Part shown: positions 5,031-5,419 of the stretch, in pieces
Layout of the letters: the number at the start of each line of letters is the position of its first letter
Position numbering within the stretch: position 1 is the stretch's first letter
DNA from: an uncultured Lachnospiraceae bacterium
GTDB lineage: Bacteria > Bacillota > Clostridia > Lachnospirales > Lachnospiraceae
Direction of reading: 5' to 3'
DNA length: 5,419 bases
Assembly: GCA_910588885.1 (NCBI GenBank)
Contig: CAJUSQ010000044.1
Location: forward strand, 1-5,419
The notes under the pieces: generated by a model
The model's database searches: none
Seen by the model: the letters and a program-made list of their open reading frames with translations, nothing else
Told to the model about the DNA's origin: nothing
Position numbers and translations under genes: made by a program

Positions 5031-5419
5031 CTACTCAACCTCCTTCGCCGTGTAACCGGATGCATAGGAAAGGATCTTCTTCTGGTCAAACTCTTCCTTC
5101 GCAAGCTCCCCGGTCTGGCGGCCTTCATGCAACACAATAATTCTCTCGGACATGCCCAGCAGCTCTTCCATATCGGAGGAAACCATCAAAATCCCCTTGC
5201 CCTGCTCGGCCAGCTCATTCATCAGCATATAGATCTCATGTCTTGCGCCTACGTCAATCCCCCGGGTCGGTTCATCAAAAATCAGGATATCCGGATTGGC
5301 AGCCAATGCCTTTGCAATTACCACCTTCTGCTGATTTCCGCCGGACAGCCCGCTGACCTTCTGCCTCAGGTTCGGGGTTTTGATCCGAAGCTTTTCCTTA
5401 TAGTCCTCTGCTAATGCGG
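5031..5419 (-). CDS. CUT2-type sugar ABC transporter ATP-binding protein, C-terminal part (RbsA/MglA-like)
   Basis: Only the last 128 residues are inside the window; the gene continues beyond the right edge. They cover the end of the second nucleotide-binding domain of a double ATPase, normally about 500 residues long. Visible in order are the ABC signature LSGGNQQK (visible residues 24-31), Walker B ILIFDEPT (44-51), the D-loop region RGIDVG (52-57), and VSSDMEEL in the H-loop position. Ser-Asp replaces the usual His there, which is normal for the C-terminal domain of RbsA-type proteins. NQQK in the signature also marks this as the second domain. It powers import through the permease encoded next. 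The last codons (Lys-Glu-Val-Glu) double as the permease ribosome site, and the TAG stop is at 5031-5033. The frame has no start in the window; an internal GTG at 5324 lies within the conserved domain and is not a start. Confidence 0.93.
   Translation of the reverse strand, partial: ALAEDYKEKLRIKTPNLRQKVSGLSGGNQQKVVIAKALAANPDILIFDEPTRGIDVGARHEIYMLMNELAEQGKGILMVSSDMEELLGMSERIIVLHEGRQTGELAKEEFDQKKILSYASGYTAKEVE
5039..5045 (-). promoter_or_regulatory. Ribosome binding site embedded in the ATPase 3' end
   Basis: AAGGAGG on the minus strand is also the codons for Lys-Glu plus the first base of Val at the end of the ATPase. It lies 9 nt before the permease ATG at 5029 and decides that start over the longer open frame. 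The ATPase stop falls between the site and the ATG, an arrangement expected to tie permease translation to the ribosome finishing the ATPase. Confidence 0.75.

Noticed and set aside
5030..5137. 36-residue N-terminal extension of the permease
   Set aside because: The extension is Arg-rich, overlaps the ATPase gene and lacks a ribosome site, while ATG 5029 has AAGGAGG at the right distance and a family-like N-terminus.
4815..5414. 199-codon plus-strand open frame
   Set aside because: It is antisense to the permease start and ATPase end, both of which carry unmistakable ABC motifs.
1..5419. CRISPR array, tRNA, rRNA, insertion sequence ends or an attachment site
   Set aside because: I found no regularly spaced repeats, cloverleaf-like segments, transposase motifs or flanking duplications on either strand.

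Overview
The window looks like a piece of a low-to-mid GC Firmicutes chromosome, most likely a strict anaerobe of the Clostridia/Lachnospiraceae type. The grounds are strong AAGGAGG ribosome sites before the main genes, a lipoprotein with a long Asp/Glu/Lys-rich linker, cysteine-rich proteins, an iron-sulfur-type flavoprotein, and a CUT2 sugar transporter in the usual ATPase-permease-binding protein order. Taxonomy is inferred from protein style only. Every gene I can support is on the minus strand, so transcription runs from the right edge to the left.

Right half (about 2768-5419): a ribose/galactose-type (CUT2) ABC importer. It consists of the C-terminal end of a double-domain ATPase (cut by the window edge), a membrane permease whose ribosome site lies inside the last codons of the ATPase gene, and a lipoprotein sugar-binding protein. 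A stem-loop and a candidate internal promoter separate the permease from the binding protein. The candidate promoter carries a perfect 6+6 bp inverted repeat that exactly fills the spacer between its -35 and -10. The substrate cannot be read from the sequence.

Middle (about 1539-2767): a flavodoxin-fold NAD(P)H:FMN-type oxidoreductase with a cysteine cluster typical of iron-sulfur flavoproteins and an added C-terminal CxxC...CxxC zinc-ribbon-like domain. Stem-loops lie on both sides.

Left (489-1538): a membrane-anchored YdcF/SanA-type (DUF218) protein with its own extended -10 promoter. Downstream of it, positions 1-488 are sharply AT-rich (about 29% GC by hand count, against 57% in a sampled line of the permease). 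This stretch holds no intact recognisable gene. It contains small reading frames that look like genes broken by frameshift and stop, closely spaced behind the YdcF-like gene.

Most of the window is ordinary metabolism and transport. The points most worth following are the possible shared regulatory element upstream of three genes (14 bp, 12-13 matches), the operator-like palindrome before the binding-protein gene, the domain make-up of the flavoprotein, and the decayed small-gene tract at the left edge. I see no convincing new defence or mobile system.
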